DNA of 10,298 nt from Acidobacteriota bacterium (GCA_021780055.1 JAJXZM010000500.1:1-10298), one strand, 5' to 3'; shown: positions 1 to 7,283, counted from the stretch's first letter. The notes: generated by a model from the letters alone, not told the origin. Made by a program: numbers and translations.

Positions 1-1391
1 GCAATTTCCATGTGCGGCGGGCCATTGTCACCATGTCCGCTGACCGGTTTGGTCGTGAAGCCGTGCCGCGCAATCACCAGATCGTAACCGCCACCATGCT
101 GAACGATGCCAGGGTGGTCCATGGTACGTTGCCCGTGGTTCCGACGCGCGAGAGCCTGAGGGTCACCAACCGCAATGTAGCTGTTCCAGCCGTGGCAAGG
201 GGCCGCGCGAACAACACCCGGTTCTTCACGCGGCGTGCCGTGGCGCTGCCCGCCAGTGAGCACTCCTTTAACAACCAGGCGGCTTCCATCCGTCACATGG
301 TGGAAACCCATAATGTCCAGACTCCGGGAGCCAACCGTCCTGGCGCATCCCCCGGGGCCAACCGCGGGTTCCAGATGTCGCGGCAGACCGGGCCGCAAAA
401 CGCGGGCAACACCGGACGCCAGACTCCCGCTCCGGTTGTCCGCGAAAACGTGCAGCCGAGGCAGAGCCCGGGGAACGGGGCCCAGCGCAATGTTGAAGCG
501 AATCGGTCCGGGTTCCGCAACTTCGGTGCAGGGGCACCGGCAACTCAAGGGCGCGGCAACCAGGGGCGCCAGAATTCGGCCCCGGTGGTCAGGGAAAATC
601 CGCAATCACGGCAGAACGCAAACCCAGCCGGCCGCAACGTCGAGACGAGCCGGCCCGGGTTCCGAAACTTCGGGACGGGAGCGCCGGCAGATCAGGGGCG
701 CGGCAACCAGGGACGCCCGAACGCCGCCCCGGTCGTTCGTGAAAACCCGCAACCACAGCAGAACACCGGGCCTCGCTCCGTGCAACCTCAATCGAACTTC
801 CGTAATTTTTCCGGCAACGCGCCTGGTGCGGCACGCGAAGTTCCAAACAATAATTCGCAGAGATTCAACCAGGGCGGCAATTCCGCACCGCGCAGCCAGC
901 CGAGCAACAATGGCTTCCGCCAATTCACTCCTCAGCCGGCGCCGCAGCCGGCCCCGAGAAACGAAGGGGGCTTCAACAACAACTCGAGGGCCGCGCCCCA
1001 GAGCTACAACAATGGAGGCGCAGGATGGAACCGCTTTCAGCCGCAACGGGAAGCCCCCGCGCAGCGGGGAGGCGGATTTTATAACGGAGGAACTCGACCT
1101 CAGGGCTATTCCCAGCCGCGTGTTGAACGGCAGCCCAATTACGGAAACCCAGGTTATTCTTCACGCCCGCCGCTGCGGCTGAACAAACCCATCGTGAGTG
1201 AACCCCGGTACAGGTCCAATGGCGGCAACTCCAGGCCAAGCTATTCCAGGCCAAGCTATAGTGGAGGATCCCAGAGTAGGTCAGCCCCGAGTTACCACAG
1301 TTCCGGTGGAGGTTCCCGCGGTTCGTACTCGGCCCCTTCGCATAGCTCCGCACGCGGCGGCGGCGGTGGTGGTGGAGGGCACCGGCGCTAA
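1..1391 (+). CDS. DUF6600/FecR-like secreted protein, Gly/Asn/Arg/Gln-rich C-terminal part (5' end outside window)
   Basis: The frame is open from base 3 with no stop, and the first in-frame start is a GTG at 12. The opening residues (AIVTMSADRFGREAVPRNHQ) look like the interior of a DUF6600-type protein rather than an N-terminus, so I treat the gene as truncated by the window edge. After about 100 residues that look structured, the rest is low complexity and rich in G, N, R, Q, P and S. Near-repeats of 49-50 residues carry the motifs APVVREN (starting at bases 429, 579 and 726) and FRNFG.GAP. The protein ends in Ser/Tyr/Gly repeats, a run of eight Gly and HRR. Family members are usually exported and often carry a FecR domain upstream, which cannot be seen here. 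The function is unknown; the disordered basic tail suggests a surface or periplasmic role (inference). It converges on the MFS gene. Confidence 0.7.
   Translation, partial: NFHVRRAIVTMSADRFGREAVPRNHQIVTATMLNDARVVHGTLPVVPTRESLRVTNRNVAVPAVARGRANNTRFFTRRAVALPASEHSFNNQAASIRHMVETHNVQTPGANRPGASPGANRGFQMSRQTGPQNAGNTGRQTPAPVVRENVQPRQSPGNGAQRNVEANRSGFRNFGAGAPATQGRGNQGRQNSAPVVRENPQSRQNANPAGRNVETSRPGFRNFGTGAPADQGRGNQGRPNAAPVVRENPQPQQNTGPRSVQPQSNFRNFSGNAPGAAREVPNNNSQRFNQGGNSAPRSQPSNNGFRQFTPQPAPQPAPRNEGGFNNNSRAAPQSYNNGGAGWNRFQPQREAPAQRGGGFYNGGTRPQGYSQPRVERQPNYGNPGYSSRPPLRLNKPIVSEPRYRSNGGNSRPSYSRPSYSGGSQSRSAPSYHSSGGGSRGSYSAPSHSSARGGGGGGGGHRR
429..860 (+). repeat. Coding near-tandem repeat, unit 147-150 bp
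   Basis: Three successive units inside the DUF6600-like gene each contain APVVREN, a Gln/Asn/Arg-rich linker and a FRNF(G/S) block. The motif starts at 429, 579 and 726, giving periods of 150 and 147 bp. The third unit is shorter and more divergent (SNFRNFSGNAPG). The units remain in frame, which is consistent with expansion and contraction by slippage or recombination without loss of the reading frame. Confidence 0.7.
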
Positions 1392-1421
1392 TCAATAACG
1401 AAGATAGCTGTCAGGGATGCG

Positions 1422-1451
1422 GCCGGGAGCCCTCCTACAGTGGCTCCCGGC
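1422..1451. terminator. Hairpin between convergent genes, probable bidirectional terminator
   Basis: GCCGGGAGCC (1422-1431) and GGCTCCCGGC (1442-1451) form a perfect 10-bp GC-rich stem with a 10-base loop. It lies in the 72-bp gap between the stop codons of two convergent genes. Neither side has a clear T-tract, so it is not a textbook intrinsic terminator. Position and stem strength nevertheless make termination or 3'-end protection for both transcripts the simplest reading. Confidence 0.6.
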
Positions 1452-1463
1452 AGAAGTTCCGGT

Positions 1464-3242
1464 TCAGGCTTTTGCATGCGTGCCGGAGAAGTGAGCTTCG
1501 ATCTCTTCCAGCGTCTTACCCTTGGTCTCCGGCAGGAAGAAAGCCACAGTAATAAAGTAGAAGACGGTGCAACCCGCGAAGAGCAGAAACATCGTCGTGT
1601 AGCCATAGCGCCCCACCGCAGGCAGGAAGATGGCCGCCAGGAATGTGGCCACAGCCTCGTTGATGACCAGAGCAATGCTCATGCCGTTTGAACGGATGCG
1701 GGTGGGCATCAACTCCGACAGCGCCAGCCATACGCAAATGCCGGGTCCCAGCGCGTAAAACGTGACAAAAATGAACAGCGTCAAGGCCACCAGCCAGCCA
1801 TTGGTGCGGCCGGGCAAGGGCGTGATCAGCGCGTGCTCAATGCGCAACGGGGCCGTCCTGGCCTGATCAAGATTACCAAAAGGATTTGAGAAGAAGGCTA
1901 CGACCTTGTTGCCCGGAACGGAGTTTTCCCGGGTAATACTGACCGGAGTGGAAAGCGGCTGGTTCGAAACCATAGCCGGCGTCACAGCGCTGAAATCCCC
2001 GTAAGCGTAGATGACCGTCAGCGTGGTTGGCTTGCCGGTCAGGGTGGTATTTCCGGCTGCGCTCAGCCATTTCTGTTGCAACTCCGGAGTATAGTGAATG
2101 CTCATACTTTGATCCGCGTTCACCATCGATTGCACAACCTGGCTTACATCCACGCGGTTGCGTTCTCCGCGGTGAAAGAGAAAAGCCGTACAGCACAGTG
2201 CAACGATAATTCCGGCGGTGCCCAGTGAAAGCAGGAATTTGCGCCCTTTGCGGTCCACCAGAACCATGCCGATCACGGTGGCCAGAGCCTGCACCACGGT
2301 GAACAGGATGTAACCCCAATGCGCCGCCACGTCCGACAGGCCGCTTTGGATCAGAATGGCCGTGTTATATCCGATGATGGAGTTAATCCCGGTAGTCTGG
2401 TTCAATGCCAGAATCACGCAGGCAATAATAAAAGGGATGACGTACTTGCGCTGGAAAAGGCTCTCAGCAATACGCCGACCCGCAGCCTTGGCCTGTTCCA
2501 TGGCCTGATTGCCTTCCATCTCTTCAAGTTCAATCTTCGCTTGTTCGGGCGTGCGCGAACGCAGAAGAGCATCGAGCGCAAGCTGCTTTTGCCCGCGCTG
2601 GAACAACCAGCGCGGTGAGTCCGCCACCAGAAATCCACCCAACACGAAGATCAGGCCCGGCGGCAGTGAAACCCAGAAAATGCTGCGCCACGCGTAATCC
2701 TTGTAGGCAAACAGCATCTGCGGGTTGCCCAACTTGGCGACCTCATCCACGCGGAAGCTGAAGTACATGCCGATACTGGCCGCCGCCACGATGCCAATGG
2801 TCAGCAGCCATTGGAACATGGCCGTGCCCTGGCCACGGTCTTCCGGCGCCAGGCACTCGGCAAGATACAGAGGAACCACAACACCGATCAGGCCGGCGCT
2901 GATGCCCTGGCACAACCTGCCAATGATCAGCAACTCGTAGCTGTGCGAGAGCGCGATGATGGGAATACTGGCGGCAAACAACGCGCCGCTCAGAATCATC
3001 AGACGCTTGCGGCCCATGCCGTCGGCCAGGACACCGGCAAACAAGGTGGAGATCACCGTGCCCAGCAGCACGGCCGCCACCACAAAGGAAATCTGGCCTG
3101 CCGTCAGTCCCGAAGTCGCCTCCAGGTAAGGCAAGGCCGCAGCAATGATGCCCACGTCAATGCCGTACAGCAACCCGCCGAGGCCCGCCACGAATTTCAG
3201 GAAACGGTTATAAGTGGCGGGCTTGAATTTGAGTGTTTGCAT
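1464..3242 (-). CDS. MFS sugar-porter family transporter with large insert between TM9 and TM10
   Basis: This 592-residue protein is a sugar:H+ symporter or facilitator of the inner membrane (MFS sugar porter family). Visible motifs are LADGMGRKR at 72-80, PLYLAECLAPEDRG at 124-137, ADSPRWL at 207-213, NQTTGIN at 281-287 (usually QQ..GIN), DRKGRK at 330-335, GPG..VWLALSE at 499-510 with the TM10 Trp, and PETKGKTLEEIE at 571-582. About 125 hydrophilic residues (357-482) separate TM9 from TM10, where XylE-like members have a short loop; this explains the extra length over the roughly 460-490 residues usual for bacterial members. The start at 3242 is chosen because AAGGAAGAGG sits just upstream; the frame also extends to 3317, but with non-membrane, poorly supported sequence. 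The substrate cannot be read from the sequence. It is a single gene, possibly driven by the promoter at 3419-3448. Confidence 0.9.
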   Translation of the reverse strand: MQTLKFKPATYNRFLKFVAGLGGLLYGIDVGIIAAALPYLEATSGLTAGQISFVVAAVLLGTVISTLFAGVLADGMGRKRLMILSGALFAASIPIIALSHSYELLIIGRLCQGISAGLIGVVVPLYLAECLAPEDRGQGTAMFQWLLTIGIVAAASIGMYFSFRVDEVAKLGNPQMLFAYKDYAWRSIFWVSLPPGLIFVLGGFLVADSPRWLFQRGQKQLALDALLRSRTPEQAKIELEEMEGNQAMEQAKAAGRRIAESLFQRKYVIPFIIACVILALNQTTGINSIIGYNTAILIQSGLSDVAAHWGYILFTVVQALATVIGMVLVDRKGRKFLLSLGTAGIIVALCCTAFLFHRGERNRVDVSQVVQSMVNADQSMSIHYTPELQQKWLSAAGNTTLTGKPTTLTVIYAYGDFSAVTPAMVSNQPLSTPVSITRENSVPGNKVVAFFSNPFGNLDQARTAPLRIEHALITPLPGRTNGWLVALTLFIFVTFYALGPGICVWLALSELMPTRIRSNGMSIALVINEAVATFLAAIFLPAVGRYGYTTMFLLFAGCTVFYFITVAFFLPETKGKTLEEIEAHFSGTHAKA

Positions 3243-3418
3243 GTGAGCCTCTTCCTTTAATGTCTGGCTGGCACAGGGACTGCAGCTTCGGGACGCCTTC
3301 CCCTGCCGCATGGACAAGTTGTGTACTTTTTAGTGTTACGAATATTCACCGACCGCACCGCAATCCGCTAGCGGCATTCCGGCCAGGAGCGCAATAACCC
3401 TGAATACTAAGGCGATAG

Positions 3419-3448
3419 ATTATACCGGATGAAAACATGCCGTGTGAA
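3419..3448 (-). promoter_or_regulatory. Sigma-70-type promoter candidate for the MFS gene
   Basis: Read on the minus strand, TTCACA (3443-3448) and a perfect TATAAT (3419-3424) are separated by 18 bp. The -35 differs from consensus at one base. The start of transcription would fall near 3411, giving a leader of about 170 bases before the MFS start codon. The palindrome CCGCTAGCGG at 3365-3374 would lie within that leader. Confidence 0.5.
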
Positions 3449-3562
3449 TCCTTTCGGGAAGCGGCGAAAACTATGCCGCCGGAATCTGCCGGCCGCAACA
3501 ATGCCACGCCTTTATGAAACGTCCATCCTACCATCGGTTGGTTTTTCTAACACACGAATTTC

Positions 3563-3595
3563 GGTCCGCCCACTGGTTCACCAGTGAGGTCCGCC
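3563..3595. promoter_or_regulatory. Palindrome flanked by 8-bp direct repeats, possible operator
   Basis: CACTGGT (3571-3577), a two-base spacer and ACCAGTG (3580-3586) form a perfect inverted repeat. GGTCCGCC occurs immediately before it (3563-3570) and one base after it (3588-3595). It lies about 80-110 bp upstream of the candidate TPR promoter, where a regulator could bind. It could equally be the scar of a small element with target duplications. Confidence 0.35.
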
Positions 3596-3675
3596 GCGCC
3601 GGGCCGGTAACGCTACGTGGCGGTTCCGACTGACCGCTATGCCAATTTGAGGAAACGGCCTGATTTCGAGGGAGT

Positions 3676-3705
3676 TTGACTTGGCCGCAAAACCCTGCCT
3701 ACCAT
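3676..3705 (+). promoter_or_regulatory. Promoter candidate for the TPR/DUF4097 operon
   Basis: TTGACT (3676-3681) and TACCAT (3700-3705) are separated by 18 bp. Transcription would begin near 3711, leaving a leader of about a dozen bases that contains the GAGAGGG ribosome-binding site. If correct, this rules out the upstream TTG codon at 3681 as the start of the TPR protein. Confidence 0.35.
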
Positions 3706-3722
3706 GCCCAGAGAGGGAAAAT

Positions 3723-4670
3723 ATGGCTGACCGGCAAAGGCGCCTGACCACAATGTGTGTGCTTGCTATTGCTTTCTGCATATCGGGTTCGGCGCCGCGG
3801 GCATACGCGCAGGACTCCCAGTCCAGCCTGACGCACCAGATCGGATGGGAACTCTCAACGGGGAACTACAGGTCCGCACTGGCCGACGCCCGCCAGGCAG
3901 TCGAGGAGTTTCCGAATTCCGCCGTCCTGATGCACCTGCTGGCAGCTGCGGAATCGAAAAACGGCTTGCAGGACGAGGCGCGCAAGAGTTTCCGGAAGGC
4001 CATCCGGCTGGACCCCACCATCCTCCAGAATTACTATGACCTCGCGTTACTCGACATGCAGGCTGACGATTATACCGAAGCGACGCAAATGCTCACAACG
4101 TTTCTCGGAGCCAGCCCGCAGAACGCCAAGGCGCACCTTATGCTGGGAATAGCCCTCAGCAAACAGAACAACATTCCGCTTGCCATCGAGCAACTGAAAA
4201 AGGCCCTCGCCATTTCGCCCGGTCTGCCACTCGCCCACTACAACCTGGGAAATATTTACGCCAGCCAGGGAAACAATATGACTGCCCTCGACGAATACAA
4301 AGCCGAACTGGGAGTTAACCCGGACTTTTACGGAGTCTACGTCAGCGCCGGGGACTCCGAGATTGCGGCGAAGCAATATGACGCGGCTGAAGCGCTGTTC
4401 CGCCGGGCGACGAAGATCAAACCTCTGGCTTATGAGGCCTACTTTGGGCTGGCCCGCGTATATCTGATCCTGAACCAGCTGCCCAAGGCCGAATCTGAGC
4501 TCGATATGGTCATCAATCTCGCCCCCGAGGATATTGAGGCCCACTCGATGCTTGCCGGCGTATATAACAAGTTGGGCAAAACGCTGGAAGCCAATCGGGA
4601 AGACCTGGTGGTTGAGACGCTGAAAAACCAGGCGAAACAAGCGGAAGAATCTCCGGCCCCTTCACATTAG
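3723..4670 (+). CDS. Secreted TPR-repeat protein
   Basis: This 315-residue protein begins with a signal peptide: basic MADRQRR, a hydrophobic stretch, then APRAYA before QDSQ. The rest is a run of about eight tetratricopeptide repeats with typical spacing of A, G, Y, L and P residues, for example blocks ending in FPNS, LDPT, SPQN, SPGL, NPDF, KPLA and APED. TPR arrays form superhelical scaffolds that bind partner proteins or peptides; no catalytic domain is present. The ATG at 3723 is preferred because GAGAGGG lies 6-7 bases upstream and the signal peptide then begins cleanly; the frame can be extended to a TTG at 3681 that adds a Cys/Pro-rich stretch. A DUF4097-like secreted protein follows after 43 bases in the same direction, which suggests co-expression in the periplasm or envelope. 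Confidence 0.85.
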   Translation: MADRQRRLTTMCVLAIAFCISGSAPRAYAQDSQSSLTHQIGWELSTGNYRSALADARQAVEEFPNSAVLMHLLAAAESKNGLQDEARKSFRKAIRLDPTILQNYYDLALLDMQADDYTEATQMLTTFLGASPQNAKAHLMLGIALSKQNNIPLAIEQLKKALAISPGLPLAHYNLGNIYASQGNNMTALDEYKAELGVNPDFYGVYVSAGDSEIAAKQYDAAEALFRRATKIKPLAYEAYFGLARVYLILNQLPKAESELDMVINLAPEDIEAHSMLAGVYNKLGKTLEANREDLVVETLKNQAKQAEESPAPSH

Positions 4671-4713
4671 TAATAGTATCCTGGCATTGGCAGCCATCGA
4701 CGTGACGAAACCG

Positions 4714-5400
4714 ATGCGCAAAACCAGCCGAAAAACAATTCGACTGCTGCTCGCCGGCTTTTGCTCCATGCTTTTCTTCACGATCGCTCTACGCGCCGAT
4801 GAATTCAGCCGGACATTCCACTACCGCGTGCGGCTGTTTTCCAAGGGCACTCTCACCATGGAAACGCGCACGGGCGACATTTACATTACTGGCTGGGACG
4901 ATCCGCACGTTGAGATCGAGGCGGAAAAAGTGGTGGAGGCCCGGTCAAGAGAGGTGGCCGAAAACCAGTACAAGCGCGTACAAATCCTGCTGAACGGGCA
5001 GGATGAAATGATCCGGCTTCGCACTCTCTATCCATCGCGCAGGCCGTGGCGCCCGTTTAAAGCAGAGTCCAGCTTGTCCGTCAACTTCCACATCCACATG
5101 CCCTACGACGCCAGCCTGGTCCTGAAATGCGTGGACGGAGATGTCAAGGTCCAGGGCCTTGCAGGTCAGGAAAAGATCATGGTCAATTACGGGCAGGTTG
5201 AGATTGATATCCCGTCGCCTGATCGACTGAGATCGGTCCGCGCCAAGACGTGGCTGGGAAACGTCCAGAGCAATCTGCACGGGGAGAACGACGCGGGCTT
5301 CAGCAAGAAGGTGCTTTTCTGGAACCCCTACGGGACCCAGGACATCCAGCTCAACGTCCACATGGGCGGGATCTATATCTTCAGCGGCAAGGGCGAGTAG
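4714..5400 (+). CDS. Secreted DUF4097-like beta-repeat protein
   Basis: This protein has about 228 residues. It starts with an export signal (MRKTSRKTIR, then a hydrophobic segment, then ALRA|DEF). The mature part is beta-strand rich, with the ladder-like motifs seen in DUF4097 proteins: ETRTGDIYITGWDD near residue 50, LKCVDGDVKVQGL near 145, and later repeats of the type VNYGQVEIDIP and KTWLGNVQSNL. These proteins are thought to form a right-handed beta-solenoid; their function is unknown and no active site is visible. The start is uncertain: ATG 4714 gives a clean signal peptide, while a TTG at 4687 and a GTG at 4702 are also open, and none has a strong ribosome-binding site. It follows the TPR gene closely and is probably its operon partner. 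Confidence 0.7.
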   Translation: MRKTSRKTIRLLLAGFCSMLFFTIALRADEFSRTFHYRVRLFSKGTLTMETRTGDIYITGWDDPHVEIEAEKVVEARSREVAENQYKRVQILLNGQDEMIRLRTLYPSRRPWRPFKAESSLSVNFHIHMPYDASLVLKCVDGDVKVQGLAGQEKIMVNYGQVEIDIPSPDRLRSVRAKTWLGNVQSNLHGENDAGFSKKVLFWNPYGTQDIQLNVHMGGIYIFSGKGE

Positions 5401-5686
5401 ATACCCTGTGGCCAGCCGCTCACCTTCCGAAGCAACGAACAGCCTTTTTGTAAGTTTTACCCACTGCTCATAAATGAAACACAATTTGCCTTAAAGCGAA
5501 TTTTGCATCATAATAATTTAATAAGTTGTTTATTATCTACAACTTATAAAATTGCATTCTTGCGCATCGAAAATCCCATACGTCCCATTTGGGTGTCTTC
5601 AGGCCTTGAATGTAGCCTACTCTGTGAGGCCCATGCATACGCCCGGCAAGCATCCGAATGGCCCCCTCGAAGATGCGCCGCCCGCG
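5401..5686. other. AT-rich convergent spacer with dyad
   Basis: This 286-bp gap separates the DUF4097-like gene (+) from the small membrane protein gene (-). Bases 5450-5570 are strikingly AT-rich against a GC-rich background. I see no credible gene; the plus-strand frame from 5503 has no ribosome-binding site and no family resemblance. It contains the dyad listed separately, but no GC-rich terminator. Confidence 0.5.
5521..5547. repeat. Perfect 9-bp AT-rich inverted repeat
   Basis: ATAAGTTGT (5521-5529) and ACAACTTAT (5539-5547) flank a 9-base loop. Three more pairs (TTT at 5517-5519 with AAA at 5548-5550) form if A5520 bulges out. The low GC content argues against an intrinsic terminator. 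It may be an operator, an integration-host-type site or a relic of acquired DNA. Confidence 0.5.
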
Positions 5687-5986
5687 CTACAGACTTTCGG
5701 TTTGGTCATCCGGGCGGGGCTGTTCCAGGGCCTCACTTTTGGCGAGGGTCAGTGAGCGCACGTGACGCCAGCCCGCGATAACGGCCACCAGCAACCCGGC
5801 CACGCGGCCAACCGCTCCCCAGACCTCAGGATCGCCAATGCGGATAAAAACACTCGCGATAATGCTGAGCAGCAACACCGTTACAAAGGCGACCATCATA
5901 CGGCCGAAAGTTCGCCACTTCCTGGGGCTCTTCACCGCCAGGTAAATGGCGGCGGCTAGCAGAAGAATCTCCAAGAAGCTGGTCAT
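5687..5986 (-). CDS. Small membrane protein, three predicted helices
   Basis: This protein of about 99 residues consists almost entirely of three hydrophobic segments: FLEILLLAAAIYLAV, MMVAFVTVLLLSIIASVFI and GRVAGLLVAVIAG. A short basic KSPRKWRTFGR loop follows the first, and the C-terminal tail (LAKSEALEQPRPDDQTESL) is hydrophilic. Two adjacent ATG codons exist (5989 and 5986); AGGAG lies three bases from the first and six from the second, so the second is preferred. I do not recognise a family. It stands alone on the minus strand, with a TATAAT box about 70 bases upstream. Confidence 0.6.
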   Translation of the reverse strand: MTSFLEILLLAAAIYLAVKSPRKWRTFGRMMVAFVTVLLLSIIASVFIRIGDPEVWGAVGRVAGLLVAVIAGWRHVRSLTLAKSEALEQPRPDDQTESL

Positions 5987-6057
5987 CATGCACTCCTGGT
6001 GGCCGATCAATGAGTCTTTAAACGCGAACCCATCATTTGAGGCTATGCAACGGATGA

Positions 6058-6063
6058 ATTATA
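6058..6063 (-). promoter_or_regulatory. TATAAT -10 box candidate for the small membrane protein gene
   Basis: A perfect TATAAT on the minus strand would start transcription near 6051, about 65 bases before the start codon. No good -35 hexamer lies 16-18 bp upstream, so the promoter would be weak or activator-dependent. Confidence 0.35.
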
Positions 6064-6112
6064 CGCCCGACCCATCGCGGTCGAAGCAGGATTCTCATGC
6101 CGGCGCCTCGCG

Positions 6113-6353
6113 TCCCGATCCATCCGGGCGCCACCCGCCACACACTGGCTTGAGAACAGAGGAACGATTCCGGCGGTGGAGATCTCGGTGGACATCGTCA
6201 GGCAAGATTAAGATTACTACCTGCAAGGCCGGTTGGTAGCGAGGCCCTCCGTTTCTGAGGCCCGCGGTTCTTTCTGTGAACGAAGTCACAAGCCGCAGAC
6301 CGCAGCAATGGCGGACTACGCTCCCTGCTTGTGAAACAGGAAGAACCCACGGT
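6113..6353 (+). repeat. Mosaic repeat block 1: modules C-B-A
   Basis: Module C (6113-6139, ending CGGGCGCCACCCGCC) keeps a CCCG...CGGG hairpin. Module B (6233-6328) begins TTGGTAGCG and contains CGCGGTTCTTTC, GTGAACGAAGTCA and AAGCCGCAGACCGCA; it aligns over about 95 bp with 8467-8561 at roughly 80% identity. Module A (6327-6353) contains TGAAACAGGA and CCCACGGT and matches 8437-8463. In this block A follows B, whereas in block 2 A precedes B. Confidence 0.8.
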
Positions 6354-6382
6354 AAAGAAATCACCGAACGTAACTACCCGCT

Positions 6383-6688
6383 TTAAAAAATGTCGATGGC
6401 GGCGCCGAGGAGATGTTTCAGAGCCAGAACATACTCCGCCAGGGCCTGGCGCCCGGCGTCGGTCATGCGGTAAATCGTCCTGGGCTTTCGCTGCACAAAC
6501 TTCTTTTCCACCCGCACGTAGCCAGCTTCTTCCAACCGGGCGAGCTGCGCACCAAGGTTGCCGTCGGTCGAGCCGGTTTTCTCGCGCAGCCAGGTGAAAT
6601 CGGCCTGTTCCACGCCCGCAAGCAGCGAAAGCAACGCCAGCCGCAGCTTGCCGTGAATGACAGGATTCAACTCCGGCAGATCAGGCAT
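6383..6688 (-). CDS. Winged-helix transcriptional regulator (PF13601-type)
   Basis: This 101-residue protein is essentially a single winged-helix DNA-binding domain. It opens with LNPVIHGKLRLALLSLLAG; a recognition-helix region follows (LREKTGSTDGNLGAQLARLEEAGYV, about 34-58), then the wing (VEKKFVQRKPRTIYRMTDAGR, about 60-80) and a C-terminal helix likely used for dimerisation. This is the typical HTH_34 arrangement. The ATG at 6688 is chosen because the family begins just here and it overlaps the upstream stop (ATGCCTGA), which suggests translational coupling; the frame also extends to 6751 without homology. It is the last gene of a three-gene minus-strand operon and probably controls it through the operator at 8003-8026 (inference). 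Its stop codon lies inside the repeat end motif CTACCCGCTTTA. Confidence 0.85.
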   Translation of the reverse strand: MPDLPELNPVIHGKLRLALLSLLAGVEQADFTWLREKTGSTDGNLGAQLARLEEAGYVRVEKKFVQRKPRTIYRMTDAGRQALAEYVLALKHLLGAAIDIF

Positions 6689-7283
6689 GTGCTGCACCCC
6701 GATGCGGCTTTGCCCTGCTGTCGCGAACCATTCCATAGGCCCCGAAAGCAATCATGCCGACAAAGGTCGCGATGATAAAGATGACCACGGCCTGGTTCAC
6801 CGTGGCAAAGCACGCCGCCACGGCAGCCGCCCACCAGATCACCGCGACGCCCAATTGAACCCTCCAGCGCAGCGTAAAAGCCGAGGCCGCGTTGGTCATG
6901 CCGAGCATGCCCGAAACGACAGCAATGGACAGCTGCGGGGCGGTCAATTTGCCGGAAATGCCCATTGAAAAGAGGAGAAGGAACATCGAGATCCCAGCCG
7001 CACGCCAAAGGCAGCCGATCGCGCGGCCCAGAGTGGTTTCCGCTCCGCCCCCCGCCCTGGTGGAGGCTACAATACCGGTGATGATCCCGGCCGCGATCAT
7101 CGTGACGGGCCACGCCCAGGCGCTTTGGCCCCACGCGGACCAGGCCATCGCCACATAAAAAGCCACGCCCCAAAGCACAAAGTTCCAGCCCCAACATCCG
7201 GTGGATCGCCGCCCTTCGGCGAGCATGCTTTCAATCGTATTCAGCCGGTCGTTCAGGTCCTTTGGCGATGTCTCTTGATTCAT
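6681..7283 (-). CDS. Six-helix membrane protein of unknown function, regulator-linked
   Basis: This 200-residue protein has a short amphipathic N-terminus (DLNDRLNTIESMLAEGRR). About six membrane segments follow, near residues 33-52, 56-75, 92-111, 118-138, 144-161 and 163-186, and it ends in a basic tail. The segments include several Trp residues. The start at 7283 has a clear GAAGGAG site seven bases upstream. I do not recognise a named family. Its last eight bases overlap the start of the winged-helix regulator, and the secreted DUF1579-like gene lies 90 bases upstream. A membrane protein coupled to a small winged-helix regulator suggests a sensor, anti-regulator or transport partner, but no ligand-binding or enzymatic motif is visible. 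Confidence 0.75.
   Translation of the reverse strand: MNQETSPKDLNDRLNTIESMLAEGRRSTGCWGWNFVLWGVAFYVAMAWSAWGQSAWAWPVTMIAAGIITGIVASTRAGGGAETTLGRAIGCLWRAAGISMFLLLFSMGISGKLTAPQLSIAVVSGMLGMTNAASAFTLRWRVQLGVAVIWWAAAVAACFATVNQAVVIFIIATFVGMIAFGAYGMVRDSRAKPHRGAAHA

Larger units (their letters stand above)
3243..3722. other. 480-bp divergent intergenic region
   Basis: No convincing gene lies between the MFS transporter (-) and the TPR gene (+). The region holds a minus-strand promoter candidate (3419-3448), a 10-bp perfect palindrome CCGCTAGCGG (3365-3374) in the presumed MFS leader, a 16-bp palindrome flanked by direct repeats (3563-3595), and a plus-strand promoter candidate (3676-3705). The presumed MFS leader of about 170 bases is long enough for leader regulation, but I see no recognisable riboswitch. 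Confidence 0.6.
5990..6382. other. 393-bp gene-free region carrying repeat block 1
   Basis: No gene is supported here. The only long frame (minus, up to 6364) runs through the dispersed repeat and owes its openness to it. The region contains the -10 box of the small membrane gene (6058-6063) and repeat modules C (6113-6139), B (6233-6328) and A (6327-6353). It also contains the 12-bp end motif CTACCCGCTTTA (6374-6385), which reaches into the stop codon of the winged-helix gene. Confidence 0.6.

Noticed and set aside
235..1182. 315-residue plus-strand frame inside the DUF6600-like gene
   Set aside because: It is an Arg/Pro-rich shadow of the true frame in GC-rich repeats, with no ribosome-binding site and no family resemblance.
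3243..3317. N-terminal extension of the MFS protein to an ATG at 3317
   Set aside because: The extra 25 residues are Ser/Cys/Arg-rich and unlike the family; AAGGAAGAGG directly precedes the ATG at 3242.
4047..4640. 197-residue minus-strand frame opposite the TPR gene
   Set aside because: It is antisense to a well-supported TPR protein and shows no ribosome-binding site or recognisable domain.
6095..6364. 89-residue minus-strand frame through repeat block 1
   Set aside because: Its openness comes from repeat module B, the same sequence that forms the tail of the Asp-box protein; there is no start signal or domain.
6689..6751. Longer start for the winged-helix regulator at 6751
   Set aside because: The extra residues lie within the upstream gene and do not match the family; the ATG at 6688 overlaps the upstream stop in a typical coupling arrangement.
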